The notes under the pieces are model-generated. The model saw only the letters and a program-made list of their open reading frames with translations, was not told where the DNA came from and did not search any database. From NCBI GenBank assembly GCA_022559985.1, contig JAFJTR010000001.1, forward strand, positions 1,116,001-1,180,000: a stretch of 64,000 bases of DNA. Reading direction: 5' to 3'. Origin of the DNA: Parastagonospora avenae f. sp. tritici 18332-5. Taxonomy: Eukaryota > Ascomycota > Dothideomycetes > Pleosporales > Phaeosphaeriaceae. A program made the translations under genes and the position numbers. Shown one piece after another: positions 35,574-47,784 of the stretch; the stretch's first letter is position 1, and the number at the start of each line of letters is the position of its first letter.

Positions 35574-37210
35574 CTATAGCCTCTGCAGCGGCCTTGACTT
35601 CATGGCTGGCGATGCAACGGTCCTTAAAGCAACAAACTTGTTCATGGTACGTTCGGAGACCTGTGATCGCACATCATCTACGTTTGCGCCTCTTTCAAGC
35701 AATAACTGCACAAACTTGTTCCGCTGTGGCGAAGCTGCCCCAATCTTTATGGCATAGTATAGAGCTGTATACCCATAGGGGTCTGCAGTATTCACCTCGG
35801 CTCCGTAATCCAGAAGAATCCGCGCCAAGGAAACGTTTTCTGGCCGGTGTGCTTTTTCTGCGAGATGCATGAGCGGTGTCCAGTCCATGTCGCAGCAGGC
35901 ATCAAGGTCCAGGTTGAGTGCGAGAGCTTTGTTGTTCCTGAGTAAAACAAGGAGTGATTCTCTGCTGTTATGATACGTAGCATGGTTGATAAGTCCCCAA
36001 TTGTTGTGGTCCATAACATTAAGATTCGGACGATACGATAAGAACAGCTCCACAAATGCATGGTTATTACCCTTGATAGCGGCCATTAATGGAGTGTTGG
36101 GGAACGATACGTCAATATCAGCATCTCTTTGCAGTAACACCCTGGCAGCTGCCAAGTGATTGCATCTCACAGCCAGATGTAGCGCTGACTCCCCATTGTT
36201 ACACGTGTTCGCATTGACCTTGCTTTCAAGTAGCAATTCCATGTAACCAAGGCAGTCGTTGCATGTGTTGCCGTGTTGAAAGATTGTATGCATCAAGGGA
36301 GTATGGCCCTGGCCGTCGGTCCCTTCGAGGCCAATACCATCGGCGACAAACTGCTGGAAACCGGGGGAATGGTTCACGATAGCGCAAATGATTGCAGCAC
36401 TACACTCGGATTGTGAAAAACCATCCTCCATTCTCGTTCCCGACAGTTTTCGATGCTCCGAATCCCAAGCACGTGTTTCTTGGCTGGTAAGCAGTTCGAG
36501 AGGACTGCTAGGCATTTCTGTTTCTCTTGTCGTTGCCGTCTGAACTAGATACTCGATACTATATGAGCTTATTGTCGTGCTTGTGGTGGCTTCGGCCCGG
36601 TCTCTGATGTCTCTGAGCGCTTTGGGCGATGGATCTGAGTGTCTTGTTGAATCCCAATATTTGTGTAGCGCAATTTGGTTGATATCCCCTCCGAAGCTAG
36701 CGAGAAGGTGTTCTATCCTTCGGATCGACTCCTGGCTTTCTCCTCTGTTGAGCAAGATGAAAGCTGTTTGCAGAATCATGATGTATGTTTGTAGGTCATG
36801 CTCAAACTTCTGGATGGACTTGTTGGATAGGGTAAAGTAAACCGGTCGAGTGATTCGATGTACGAGGCCGAGGTTGTCTCTATCACCAATGTTGAGGCAT
36901 TTCCGTGCTAGCTTATCCAAAACCTGATTGCTTCCGGTCAAAGCCTTATGCAAGATTTGTACGACGCCATTGTCGAGAGGTTCGGTGTACTCTCGTAGCA
37001 CCGTCTCGATCTTAACAACGAAGTCGGTCAGGTCTTCAACTCTCGCCCATAATTCTTTGGCATCTTTCTGGGCGTGGACCGCGTTGCGAGCGAATTCGAC
37101 GGTTTGCCATATGCTCTTCACTGCATTATATTAGTCTTAATGGGGCGAGCCTTGAACATTAAAGCATCACACTGACCAATCGCTATGAACGCGGACACTG
37201 GTTCGGCCAT
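35574..37210 (-). CDS. STAND-type N-terminal domain plus ankyrin repeats
   Basis: Two exons, 37210-37177 and 37120-35574, give 526 residues. The join restores MAEPVSAFIAIVKSIWQTVEF, the usual start of the fungal STAND-protein N-terminal (HeLo-like) domain, which spans about residues 1-150 and is helical. About six ankyrin repeats fill residues 240-510, for example HTPLMHTIFQHGN, GESALHLAVRCNHLAAARVLL, DWTPLMHLAEKAH and YGYTALYYAIKIGA. No NACHT or NB-ARC P-loop is present between them. Fungal proteins with this N-terminus act in allorecognition or cell-death signalling, or are uncharacterised. The function here is unknown. Confidence 0.82.
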
Positions 37211-38480
37211 ATTGATGCTGCTCTACGTCTCCACATTACAGCGTATGTTGAGTCCGGAGAAAATTCGATAAATAGAAAGGTGGGCGTACAGGAGCGATGA
37301 GCAGAAAAGTGGGCGGGCCAGATTGAACCTCTGAGCCTACGGTGATACAAACGCGCTGCGCGGCTCAGTGTACACAGCGTAATGTGGAGGCGCAACTAGG
37401 CAAAAGTTGCCTGATAATGAGAAGGAAGGATATTCAGGCAAAGGGCGATATGTATGCACTCAGCCCCCGCCACCGAACAGCTCAAAAGAAGGACCAAATG
37501 CTACGAGAATCATGGAGATCAGCGCCTCAATGGCCTTTTCTCGCCCTGGCTAAATTGGCATGACTGTGTTTGACGTGGTGCGTGGTCAAAATCTGGTACC
37601 AGTCCTGGGGACTCCACGTCACCATGCGGGGAACCGGTGAAAGATATGTACGGCCGACAGGGTTCCAGCCGCGGGGACCGAGAGCCTGATGCCAATCACG
37701 GGGCTTATCTTTATATGATCTCAGCCGTGGCGTAAGCGACGGTTAGTCGTAACTTGGGGATATTTTATGTTGATCACAAAATAAAATCCAAACAGAAGTG
37801 ATAGTTCCGACTCGCGTGTAGGCACTGAGGGTACAAGAAGACATGCTGGCGATAACATCTCATGTTCATAGAACTGTTCGGGAAACAAAAGCTCGCTCGA
37901 GGGAGGGGCGAAGTTGTATGTAGGTTGACGCTAGTCACTAGCGCCGAAGCTAAACGCAACTTCTACTTCAAGCCATCGCAATAATTGACGTCCTCCCACG
38001 AGTCACATCCGTTTCCGTACAGCTAAAAGCAAAATGCCTGTCACATGCTGGATCAAGGAAGGACCCGCATCGTGCATAGCCCTTTGCAAAGTAGGCAACA
38101 GCCACTCCGATCTTGATACTGCGTCGCGCCGCAAGTGAGGCGATATCATGTCTGCATATTCGCGCAGAGCCTGGCACGGGCAGGCAGCTATGACTTACAT
38201 CCGTACTAAGAGTTAAGACTTGAATTAATATCTAGCACACGAACGAACCCTATCCTTTTTCCTCTCTGCATTCGTGATTACTCGTTTCAGGAAGCTGGGC
38301 CGAGAAACTGAATTAGTGATTACATGGAACTCGCCCATGGAAAGTTAAGCCAAGAAACTACGCACAAGTCTACGATATGGTTAGGCACTCTCCTACTGGT
38401 ATACTCTAAGATTTTCACTTACAATTTGTAGCCGTCTCACTCAACATCTGCCAGAAGGCGCGGAGCGAGCTCTGAGAGTC
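37211..38480. other. Divergent spacer, ankyrin gene to MFS gene
   Basis: 1.27 kb containing the promoters of both flanking genes, which point apart. Frames here are short and unlike known families. No repeat or motif stands out. Confidence 0.4.
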
Positions 38481-41121
38481 ATGTCACGCGCGAGTAAGCG
38501 GCTTGAAAAGTCCTTTACGTAGAAGCCCTACATCTACTGACCAAGAAAGAATCGACAACCCTTTAGCTCATCTCACTCCGGATCGGCTTAAGAGAAATGC
38601 CAGGGAATTCGCCGAAAGAATCAACATTAATGAGCCGGATTACGACTTCTGGTCCAGAGCAACACAGGTCGCTCGCTTTCAGCAGATCCCTCGCCACTGC
38701 GACCGTATCAAGGGTCTGACCGTACTCGAGAGAAGAATAATAAGGGATCAAAAGAACTTGGGCTTCTGGCAACAGCCAAAACCGCTCCGCGTCACTATTG
38801 CCACGCTATGCTTAGCCGCAGTCATTCAAGGTTGGGTCCAGACCGGTCTTGTGAGTTCAGTCTTTGAATGATATGGACCTGTGAGCAAGGGAAGCTGATC
38901 GTGTGTAGAATGGCGCTAATCTCACATGGCCGAAACAGCTCGGGCTCACTAACCATGACGGTGTACCGACCGAGAATCGAGAGATTTGGATTTTTGCAAC
39001 AATCAATGCCGTGCTCTATCTTTCTGCAAGCATTTTGGGTTGCTGGCTGTCCGACCCGCTACAGTCCCTAATACTCGGGCGAAGAGGTGCAATCTTCTTC
39101 TCAGCCTGCCTTTGCTTGGCCGGTGCGATTGGTTGTGGTTTCTCACGCACATGGCCTCAACTTCTCGGCTGCAGACTTGTTCTCGGTGCTGCTATGGGCG
39201 CTAAGGCAAGTGTGACACCAATATATGGAGCAGAAGTGAGCCCACCTCACCTCAGGTATGGTTGGCTAACATCCCAAGCGTGATCGGTGCATGCTAACGA
39301 AGGAACACAGAGGTGCTCTTGTTATGAACTGGCAACTATTTGATACCTTTGGCATATTCCTTGGCTTTACAGCCAATCTTATCGTTTCACAGACAGGCGA
39401 CAATCGATGGAGATACGAAGTTGCTTCAGCCGTTATTCCGACCTTGGTACTTTTGAGGTAAGGCCCAATCAAACTTACTGTGCTAGTTATTGACATTCTT
39501 GCCAGCCTAATATGGACGATCCCCGAGTCGCCCCGATGGCTGCTCAAGAAGGGTCGCTACCAAGAGGCATTCGCATCATTCTGTGAACTCCGCGAAACAC
39601 CGCTTCAAGCAGCTGCAGAACTGTATTACGCCAATGCTCAGATCCAAGCAGAACTTAAGCTCATCGGACGAAAAGCACGATGCCGCGATGTTGAAGTTGT
39701 TCAGAACGGCGACTCACAAAATAGCAATCGCACTCTTGTAAGCATCAAGCGCGAAACGGGACTAGGACACATCCTTCACAACGAGAACATAGCACAGGGT
39801 ATCGAAAGACGCACCTCTTCCGCGCGACCTTCTGTGCAACCATCGCGGCCCTCATTCGAATCAGAAAGGGATGGTGCATCCCAGGATACAGCAGGCAATG
39901 CCTGTCTTCCTCTAAAGAACTTTTGGAAGTGCTGCTGGGACGCCATGGTATACCGTGAAGACGACATGGATTTGGAAGAGTACCAGCGTCGTGCGAAAGC
40001 GAGCTTCTACGTTACCCGAGTGTGGCAGCTTTTCAGTGTGCCGAGAATCAGACGCGCTACAACGGCTGCGCTGGTCGTGATGGTCACGCAGCAGATGTGT
40101 GGGATAGTAAGTTAGCCTTTGATCGTGATAAGCAAACGAATATTGACTCGGACATGCAGAATATCCTCCAATTCTACTCTACAACCATCTTCCATGATCC
40201 TAAATCTGAGACCAACTCTCTGGTAGGCCCTGGTCTCAGTCTCGGCTTTGGCCTCGCGAACTTCATCTTCACTTTTCCTATTTACCGCTTCATCGACAAG
40301 CGTGGTCGACGCTTCTTGCTCCTGTCATCGTACCCGGGGATGATATTTTCGATGCTCGGCGCATGCCTGTCCTACTATACTAGTAACGAAAAGCAGCGGC
40401 TTATCGTAGTGGTAATGTTCATGTTCTTCTTCGTCTTCTTTTATTCCTGGGGCCAAGGACCTGGTAAGCAACGTACCCGCCCAACCTGGCCATTCATCCC
40501 AAACAACATTAACATGTCGACAGTCCCATTCGCATACTCTTCTGAAGTCTTTCCACTTCTCAATCGCGAGGCAGGCATGAGCTTTGCCGTGTTCGCCAAC
40601 CTATTCGGAGCCGGTATGTAACTCTATTACGTCCCAACTCACCAGTGACAATAAGAGCAAGCAGACACGCTAACACTCATCACACAGGTATCCTCGCCCT
40701 CATCGTCCCCCAACTCACGCGCGCCCTCGCCTCGTACCCCGACCAATTCGACGATCACAAAAGAGGTGAGTTGCGCCTGCTAGGCATATTCACGGTGCTG
40801 AACGTCCTCGCCCTCATCATGATATTCTTCCTCGTTCCCGAGACCGCAGGCGCAACGCTCGGATCCGACGATTCCGGGTCCGAGGGTTCGCACGTCAATT
40901 ACATTTCTCTCGAGGAGCTGAATTACATCTTCAACGTCAAGACGCGGGAGCACATTCGGTACCAGGTCAGGTTCATGCTACCATGGGCATGGGATTTCTT
41001 CAAATGGAAAGTGACGGGGAAAGGAAAGAAGCCTGAGGATCCGTATCCGTTGTATACGTGGGTGCAAGCTGAGCAGGTTACTGAGTTGGGCAGGAAGGTC
41101 AGTGAGGCGCATGAGGAGTAA
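38481..41121 (+). CDS. MFS sugar/inositol-type transporter
   Basis: Twelve-helix sugar-porter-family transporter, with about six introns. The main frame lacks an ATG, so I infer a 13-nt first coding exon (38481-38493, MSRA) and a 52-nt intron to 38545 ending CTGACCAAG. The product then starts MSRAKRIDNPLAHLTPDRLK. Landmarks are GRRGAIFFSACLCLAG, SPPHLRGALVMNWQ, PESPRWLLKKGR (end of helix 6), a long cytoplasmic loop of about 130 residues, FIDKRGRRFLLL and VPFAYSSEVFPLLNREAG. The large loop and the NPLAHL start resemble fungal transporters annotated as inositol or sugar porters. The substrate is unknown. The branch point of intron 1 lies very close to the acceptor, so that exon is the weakest part. 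Confidence 0.85.
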
Positions 41122-44100
41122 ATCTGAACAGATATTTCTTTCCCTCGTCGATGTGTCCGCGTGACAGATCACGTTCATTCTACAAGCATCATCACAGCAC
41201 TCTCGAAATTGCAACGACTCTATTCCCCACTACCAGGCTGCAGCATAATTCCGCGTCCGCTCTGCACATGCGCGAAGTAGTCCAATAGTCTTTAGAAGCG
41301 CACTAAGAACTCTCTAAAGAAGCGTGAATATATTCAGTGCGGTAAGCATATCTCGCATGCTCGTGCAAAAGTTTTTGAACATATCCCGGCTATTTCTTAA
41401 TCCTCATCGTTGGGTGCAGAGCAGACACGCATCTTGCCGCTGGCCCGGTGCTGCCCTCAAAATTGCAATGACTTCACCCCCCCACCTGACGTCAACGCGC
41501 AATCTGCTTCCGCAAGCACACTCCCTGCGCGCCCGCACATGACCTTTCAAGAAACCGCGCGGATCGGGCCGACTCCAAAGCCGTTACGACACGTCACGTC
41601 CACATCGAGCAGAAAAAGAGAAAAGAAAAAAGCCGTTGGGAAAAAAAGGTTGCTAGCATCGACCTAGCGCTGAAACATTGCGAATGAGATAATGTAGAAG
41701 AAGTGTAGGTGCTAAGCGTTTCAGATGCGCGTGGCGGAAAGACGATTGCATGCGTGTTTCATGTGGCTGATGTCGAGAAGATCTGAGGGTCAGCGCGGAC
41801 TGGGTCGTCGGGTGGCGTGCATGGTGTGTCCTGGTCGGGTGTGACCGGGGATACCTATGGTAGAGGGTGATCGGGTTTAAAGCGTGGGTGCCCGTGGGTT
41901 ATCGGGCTGTGATATATATTGGGATTCGTAGTGTGGTTCGTAGAGTAATTTTGGTTTGGAGATGACGTATATTTGAACGCGGTTCAAGGATTGGTGACTG
42001 TTCGTTTTGAAGTACAGGGAGTTTGGGGGCGATGGAAGTTGATTGAAACTGAACACTAAAGCGTGCTGTTCTACATTCTGGGGGTAAGTTCATTCGCATA
42101 GTCTATGCATTTCGGTCCAGGCGCAGGAAACTCGGTGCAGCAATTGCTTGCAACGCATCTACATATGCCAATTATTTCCTCAAAGTTCATCAAGCCCCTA
42201 CAGCTGGTCCTGGGCTCGTTGCGCATGTTGTTGACAGGGTATTGCATGACTTGCGAGCTTCCGTTCATGGTGCGGCGCAGTCATCAGAATGACGTCGCAG
42301 CAAGCCACGGACCCAGAAAAGGAAGGCACGCATCTTCGTACCCACTTACGCGCATCGCATTACTCCCTGCAGTAATAGTGATTGAGCTTAAATCAACTTC
42401 CACATTGCAGGTGTTGAAGAGTCAAAGGGGTGTCGCATTACGACTTTTGGAATTCGCATTGTCGTAAGATTTGACTGCGGAAGTGGCGCTTGTCGCGTGG
42501 CGTGTTATGTCGCGACCGGTACATTTTACCTTTGTTAGTCGAGGGTCTGGTTGCGCAATCGTCTGCGTGATCACTTCTGGCGTTGATGTATCAATAGTAG
42601 TACATTTCGAATTTCCACACGCCGCTTAGGCCTTATGGCGCGAACCAAACAGTACGGCGATGCATCCTGTCTGGCGTGTCTGATATCGGCCACGCATGCC
42701 GGTTGACTCGTGCAGTGGGATGTGGCTTTATGATTTTGTGTCGCTAAAGGCTAGGCACGACAAAAAGACTTCAGACCTAAATTTCCGGTCCCAAAATATG
42801 ATTCGCAGGCCTTTACATTCCGGTCCAGAACTGTGAGATCGAAGATGCTGCGCGGCTGAAAAAACGCTGTGTGGGGGCTTGTACGAGGTAGATTGCAACT
42901 ATCGTTTCGACTTGGGACGTCTAGCAAAGGATGCAGCATGGCCGCATCTGATGACTGTTCATGGTGAAACGTATTGCAATACGAGCTGCTTGTAGAGTTG
43001 ATGCTGGTAGCGATGCAATTCCAATAGCTTTCCCATGACACTGGTTCCGGACTGGCAGGATTAGGTAAGGACACTATCGACTCGGGGATTATCAGCGGAT
43101 CTCAGATAGTCGTGCGCTCTGTGCGGGCCGCAGAAACCACTGGAGATTGAAATGAGACGTAGATGCGCATACGGAAATATTGCTCGACAGCTGGCGAGTG
43201 GGCCGAAGATGGATGAACGGGCGACTGCATCTTGACACGTTGAACTGCATTCGTTGCTCTTCTGCACAGCACGTTGAGGACTGTCTAGAGTGATACATAC
43301 CCCTTTTCACGTGAGCCCTGAATCAGCCGGCATGATACTAGCGCCTGACTCGGCTGATCAGAGTTGGCGATGGATCGCCGTGGGCATCCAAATTCTGCAG
43401 TTTTTCGTCGAGTGCAAATTGCAGCGATCGCTCGATGAGGATTTGCATGCGGTTGTTGCTGCATCCGCTCCCAGTTGCCGTCGTGTTCGTGGTGCAGGTG
43501 GCAGGGTGGGCATGCTGCATGCACATTGGCTCGCACCCCTTCCAGGTGCGGCAGCAGAACTCGGCAGGATCGACTCTCTCTCTCTCGTCCTAGATAGAGG
43601 GAGGTGTGAATTTTCATGCGACAGGCGGTGAGGAGGCGCGTATAGTCAGGTCCTGCGAACCCACCCTCGAGCCGCCGCGACGAAGAAACTTCGAGATGGG
43701 CCGCTCGCCTGACATGGTCGACAAGCCTCATACAAGGGCCCTGACCTAACGGGGATCAGCGGTTGGCGCACACGGTGAGACGCGATTCGCCCACCACAGG
43801 GCGCTAACGCTGTCTAGCCCTGCGTGCTCAGACAGGTCTTGGCAGGGTATGGAGGCTGGAGGCTGGAGTTGTGCAGCGCGCGGCGATTGTTGGGACTGAC
43901 GAGATTGGGGGTCGCTGGTCGCACGGGAGCAGAGCGACGGCCAGGAAAGGACCAGGACGAGGTTGCAAAGTGCCGCCGTTGAGCCGCCGTCGCTGCGTGA
44001 GTGGTGGATGGGCACGATATGAAGGTATCCACGCCGATCGCGGATATAGTGAGCGACAGACAGCCAAAGAGCAACTCTGCACCCACCTCGCGAGATAGCG

Positions 44101-44791
44101 GTCAGTCAGCAGACGAGTGCCACTGGGCGAGGTTGCGTATAGCAGCTCCGTCTGAGGCCCAGCAGGCTGGTCGTGGCCGAGCCGTGTTTTCCATACTGTC
44201 TCGTGAGCCGTGAGGTGCAGCTCGCAGCAATGAGGGGCACTGCGATCATGCGACCAATGTCCCAAGAATGCTTGCGCAAGACATCATCGCCGCGCTTATC
44301 CAGACGGGTGCACATGTGTAGATAGATACTAGAAGCAGCGTCCGCAGGATTCCGCTGCCGCCTCTGCGCAGAAAAGCGACTGCAGGCTGATGCTGGATGC
44401 ACAGCACATGTTTCAGGGCGTGGGTGCTGCTGCATAACACTGGCGAATGGTGCTATTCGACCAGCTAATACACTTTGGCCAAGCGGGCCCACCAATGGAC
44501 GTGCTGCCGTGATGCCAATTTCGTGAGCCGGGGTCCCTGCACCACCTCCTAGCAACGCGCCCTCACCTTAAAGTTCTGCCAGCCCTTGACCGTCGAGTTT
44601 TTTTCTCTATCCTTCTTCCACACTCCACCGCTGCTCCGCCTCCATCCCAAGGTCGAGTTCGCTTTCCTCTTGCCCAACGCCCGGCACAGAGCTTTCCCAT
44701 AACTTTTGTAATACACAAACAGAGAGCTTGACTCCTACCCCCCTTATCTTTTCCCCCACCACACTCTCTGCACATCGACAACTCACCCAAA
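41122..44791. other. 3.7-kb gene-poor interval upstream of the Meu6-like gene
   Basis: No frame has family features. The interval contains repeat copy B, a short (CT)n run near 43577-43589 and, at about 44590-44780, a C/T-rich tract typical of the leader of an abundantly expressed fungal gene. It is likely a long promoter plus relic sequence. Confidence 0.4.
41230..41340 (+). repeat. Imperfect dispersed repeat, copy B
   Basis: About 111 bp resembling 16825-16933 in the same orientation. It lies about 110 bp after the stop of the MFS sugar transporter. Part of its upstream flank (41204-41222, CTCGAAATTGCAACGACTC) recurs as CTCAAAATTGCAATGACT near 41457. Confidence 0.6.
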
Positions 44792-46799
44792 ATGTCTGCC
44801 GTCGAACCCCAGAAGCCCGTCGAGGTCCCTGCTGTGGGCGCCACTGAGACTGCGCCTGCACCAGTCGAGCCCGTCAAGATTGACGTTCCCGTCGAGGAGG
44901 CATTCAAGACGGAGGAGCCCAAGACTGAGGGCGAGACCGCAGCTGCTGCCGAGGAGAAGAAGGAGGAGAAGGTCGAGGCCAAGCCTGCTGAGCCCATCTA
45001 CAGCGGTGCTCTCGGCTACAAGGCACCGGGTCTCAAGAAGTGAATACCATAAAAGATAATTACACACCAATCACATGCTAATCGAAATGCAGTGCATTCC
45101 GCTTCTCCAAGAAGTACTTCTGGTTCGGCGAGGAAGCCGTCCCTGCGTCCAACTTGAGGGAGTACCTCCGTGGCGAGAAGCCCGAGGTCGCCCACCCCGT
45201 TGCCGCATGGTCCAGCCAGACCGGAAAGGGTCTGCTCTACTTTGTTAAGCATGCCGACCAGAAGGAGCACCCCGCTGGTGTGCTAAACTTGGCATACGCC
45301 ACCGACCTCCACAAGGACGGTGCCGACGCATTCGCCTTCAAGATCTCTGGCTCCAAGCACGCTTTCGAGGCTCAGACCGCCGCTGAGCGTGATGGATGGT
45401 ACCTTGCCGTCGAGAAGGCCATCGTTGATGCTAAGGAGGCCAAGGAGGGTATTGAGTCCAGCGAGGGCTACAAGGAGCAGAAGGAGAAGATTGGTATGTT
45501 CCATCCACCCATTCTCGAAAATGTCGCGTCGCATTAGGGCGGTTCAGCGACACTGCTAGTCATGCATGGCACTAACATCGCGTAGGCAAGCCCACCACGC
45601 TAGCGGCTACTACCGCCTCCACCCCCAAGAAGAGCACCGACGCTACCCCCAAGGCGGCTGAGACCGATGCCGCAGTTGTCGCTGGTGACGAGGCTGTCGT
45701 TGCCGCCCCTGCCCGCACTGGCTCATCCTCCAGCAGCTCTTCTGACGAGGAGAAGAAGGCAAAGAAGACCAAGTCCAAGTCTCGCTCTGCTTCCCGCAAG
45801 CGTGCTTCCCTGTTCGGTGGTCTTCTCGGGAAGAAGGATAAGGCTGAGGAGAAGAAGGATGAGGGTGAATCTTCCAAGGCTCAGCCCGAGGTCGTGAAGG
45901 AGGAGACTCCCATCGTCCCGGTTACCGAGACCTCTACCACTGCACCCGTCATCACCCAGGAGATCCCGGAGACCAGCCAGGAGATCAAGACTGAGGGTGT
46001 CCCATCCACCACTGAGGAGGCAAAGACTGAGGAGACTGCTGTCAAGGCCGCCGACGAGAAGCCCAAGCCAACCAAGCGTGGCAGCATTTTCGGCTCCTTC
46101 TTCGAGAAGGTCAAGAGCCCCACCTCCGAGAAGAAGGAGTCCGACCTTGTACCGGCTCCCGTTGCAAAGGACACCGAGGCCGACAAGGACGCATCCAAGC
46201 CCCTCGAGGAGGCCCAGGTTGCCGTTCCTGCAACCGTCGAGCCTGTCTCTGAGCCTACTGCCGTGAAGACTGACGAGGCTAAGCCTGCTGTGTCTACTCC
46301 CGTCCGCGAGAAGCAGCACTTCCAGTTCGGAAAGCTCTTCGGCAGCAAGGACCGCTCAAAGTCCCCCGCCGCCACCGACAAGGTCGCTGAGCCCACCAAG
46401 GTTGACGCTGTTGCCCCTCAAATCGAGGAGAACCCAGTTGCGGCTTCAACTGAGCCAACCGAGCCCGTTGTTGTGGCTCCCGTCACCGAGGCCAAGGCTG
46501 AGCCAGTCGCCGCTGAGAAGAAGGAGAAGCGCAGCTCTATCTTCGGTTCGCTCGGTCGTTCCCTGAGCAAGGCCGCCAAGGGCAAAGACCCCAAGGACGC
46601 TAAGAAGGAGACCACCACTCCTACCACCGTCCCTGAGACTGCTGAGCCCAAGGAGGAGGCTGTCGTCGCCCCTACTGAGGAGAAGAAGGATGACGTAGTT
46701 GTCCCTGCCACCACCGAGCAGACCATTGGTGATGTCACCCCCGGAGCCGTCAACGTGGGCGATTCTTCGAAAAGTGCCCCAGTTGCTACAACTGCATAA
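44792..46799 (+). CDS. Meu6-like PH-domain protein with Lys/Glu-rich tail
   Basis: Three exons, 44792-45039, 45093-45493 and 45586-46799, give 620 residues. The PH-like core covers about residues 75-200: IYSGALGYKAPGLKKNAFRF, FWFGEEAVP, GKGLLYFVKHADQKEHPAG and FEAQTAAERDGWYLAVEKA (the C-terminal Trp helix typical of PH domains). The rest is low-complexity, rich in K, E, P, A, V and T. Similar proteins in fungi are named after fission yeast Meu6, a meiosis-induced protein. The molecular role is unknown; the PH fold suggests lipid or membrane association. Four spaced basic/aromatic segments recur in the tail, near residues 288, 380, 462 and 531. Codon use is strongly C-ending, suggesting high expression. 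Confidence 0.85.
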
Positions 46800-47784
46800 G
46801 AAGGTATGGTGGGACGAAACCGCCTTACTCAACGACAGCCATGAAGGAATGATGGAAAAGCAAAGATATCGCAAATCCCTCCTCTGACCGCACGGCCGCT
46901 CACCTCTGATACCCCCAAAATCTTGCTCTGAATCTACTACTTTGATTCAAGCACATACTTTGGATCGAGCTTTCCATACAACGCCTCTCATACCCGAAAT
47001 GTTTTTCCCATCTGACCAACTCGTCGTCGCTCATTCCTCTGGGTCAGGAATCAGAGCGGCATTGGCAAGTTGTCAGTGCTCATGCTCGGTTCCTTGTCCT
47101 TAGATTGATACCACTCTGCAATTGTTTTTCTCCTTTTGATACCACTGTTGGGTCTTGGACGCACTGCCTGTCGCTTTTTATATCCTGTTTTTATCGCGCA
47201 ATACCCCCTGATACCCTCTGCGTACATCCTTATTAGGACATGTGCACAAGCGGCCACTAGGGCACCCACGACGTAATAATTAGTAATTGAGTCTGGTTCT
47301 CTAGACATTTGTTCCTTGTATGAAGTGTGCTTGTGATGTGAATTCGAATATGCGGTCGTAGGTTTAATCTTTCGGCTGGGGTGGGTCCCCGCCCGCAGTG
47401 GCGCCTTCGCACAAGGGCACCAGCGACATCATACTTACGACGCAAGTCTACTACCTAGTAGTCACCCATTCTATCATGATATCGAAATATCTGAGGCAAA
47501 CATGTAAGCTTCGTATGATTGACAACACGCAAGCACACAACACAAGCTGTGCAGTTCTAGTTTCGGCGATCACAACCCAAAGCTAGGCATATTCGCATGT
47601 CGTGTCTCCAGCACATATAGCCATTCGACAACATCCATCGTGTGTTCATTTGAGCAAAATGCTAGGTACATGTACACGCAACATCCCACGAATTCGCCGT
47701 TGGCAGATTATACATGTGTCGATTATTGAGACTTTTACGCCTCCACTGCCCAGCATAAGAAATTGCTCTTTTACATGATCATAC
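46800..47784. other. Convergent 3' spacer
   Basis: Lies between the 3' ends of the Meu6-like gene and the isochorismatase-like gene. It contains one possible small minus-strand frame, listed separately. I see nothing else. Confidence 0.4.
47051..47308 (-). CDS. Possible small membrane protein, doubtful
   Basis: 85 codons with an ATG in reasonable context (ACAAATGTC). One hydrophobic stretch (YYVVGALVAACAHVLI) is followed by a basic tail. It sits in a spacer where the 3' UTR of the plus-strand neighbour is expected, and I recognise no family. It may be chance. Confidence 0.2.
   Translation of the reverse strand: MSREPDSITNYYVVGALVAACAHVLIRMYAEGIRGYCAIKTGYKKRQAVRPRPNSGIKRRKTIAEWYQSKDKEPSMSTDNLPMPL

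Noticed and set aside
43285..44555. Several 100-150 codon frames between 43.3 and 44.6 kb
   Set aside because: They overlap on both strands, have no domains or intron-compatible continuations, and precede a gene expected to have a long promoter.
45723..46399. Long minus-strand frames opposite the Meu6-like tail
   Set aside because: Mirror of the repetitive GAG/AAG/GCC codons on the coding strand; Leu/Ser-rich and featureless.
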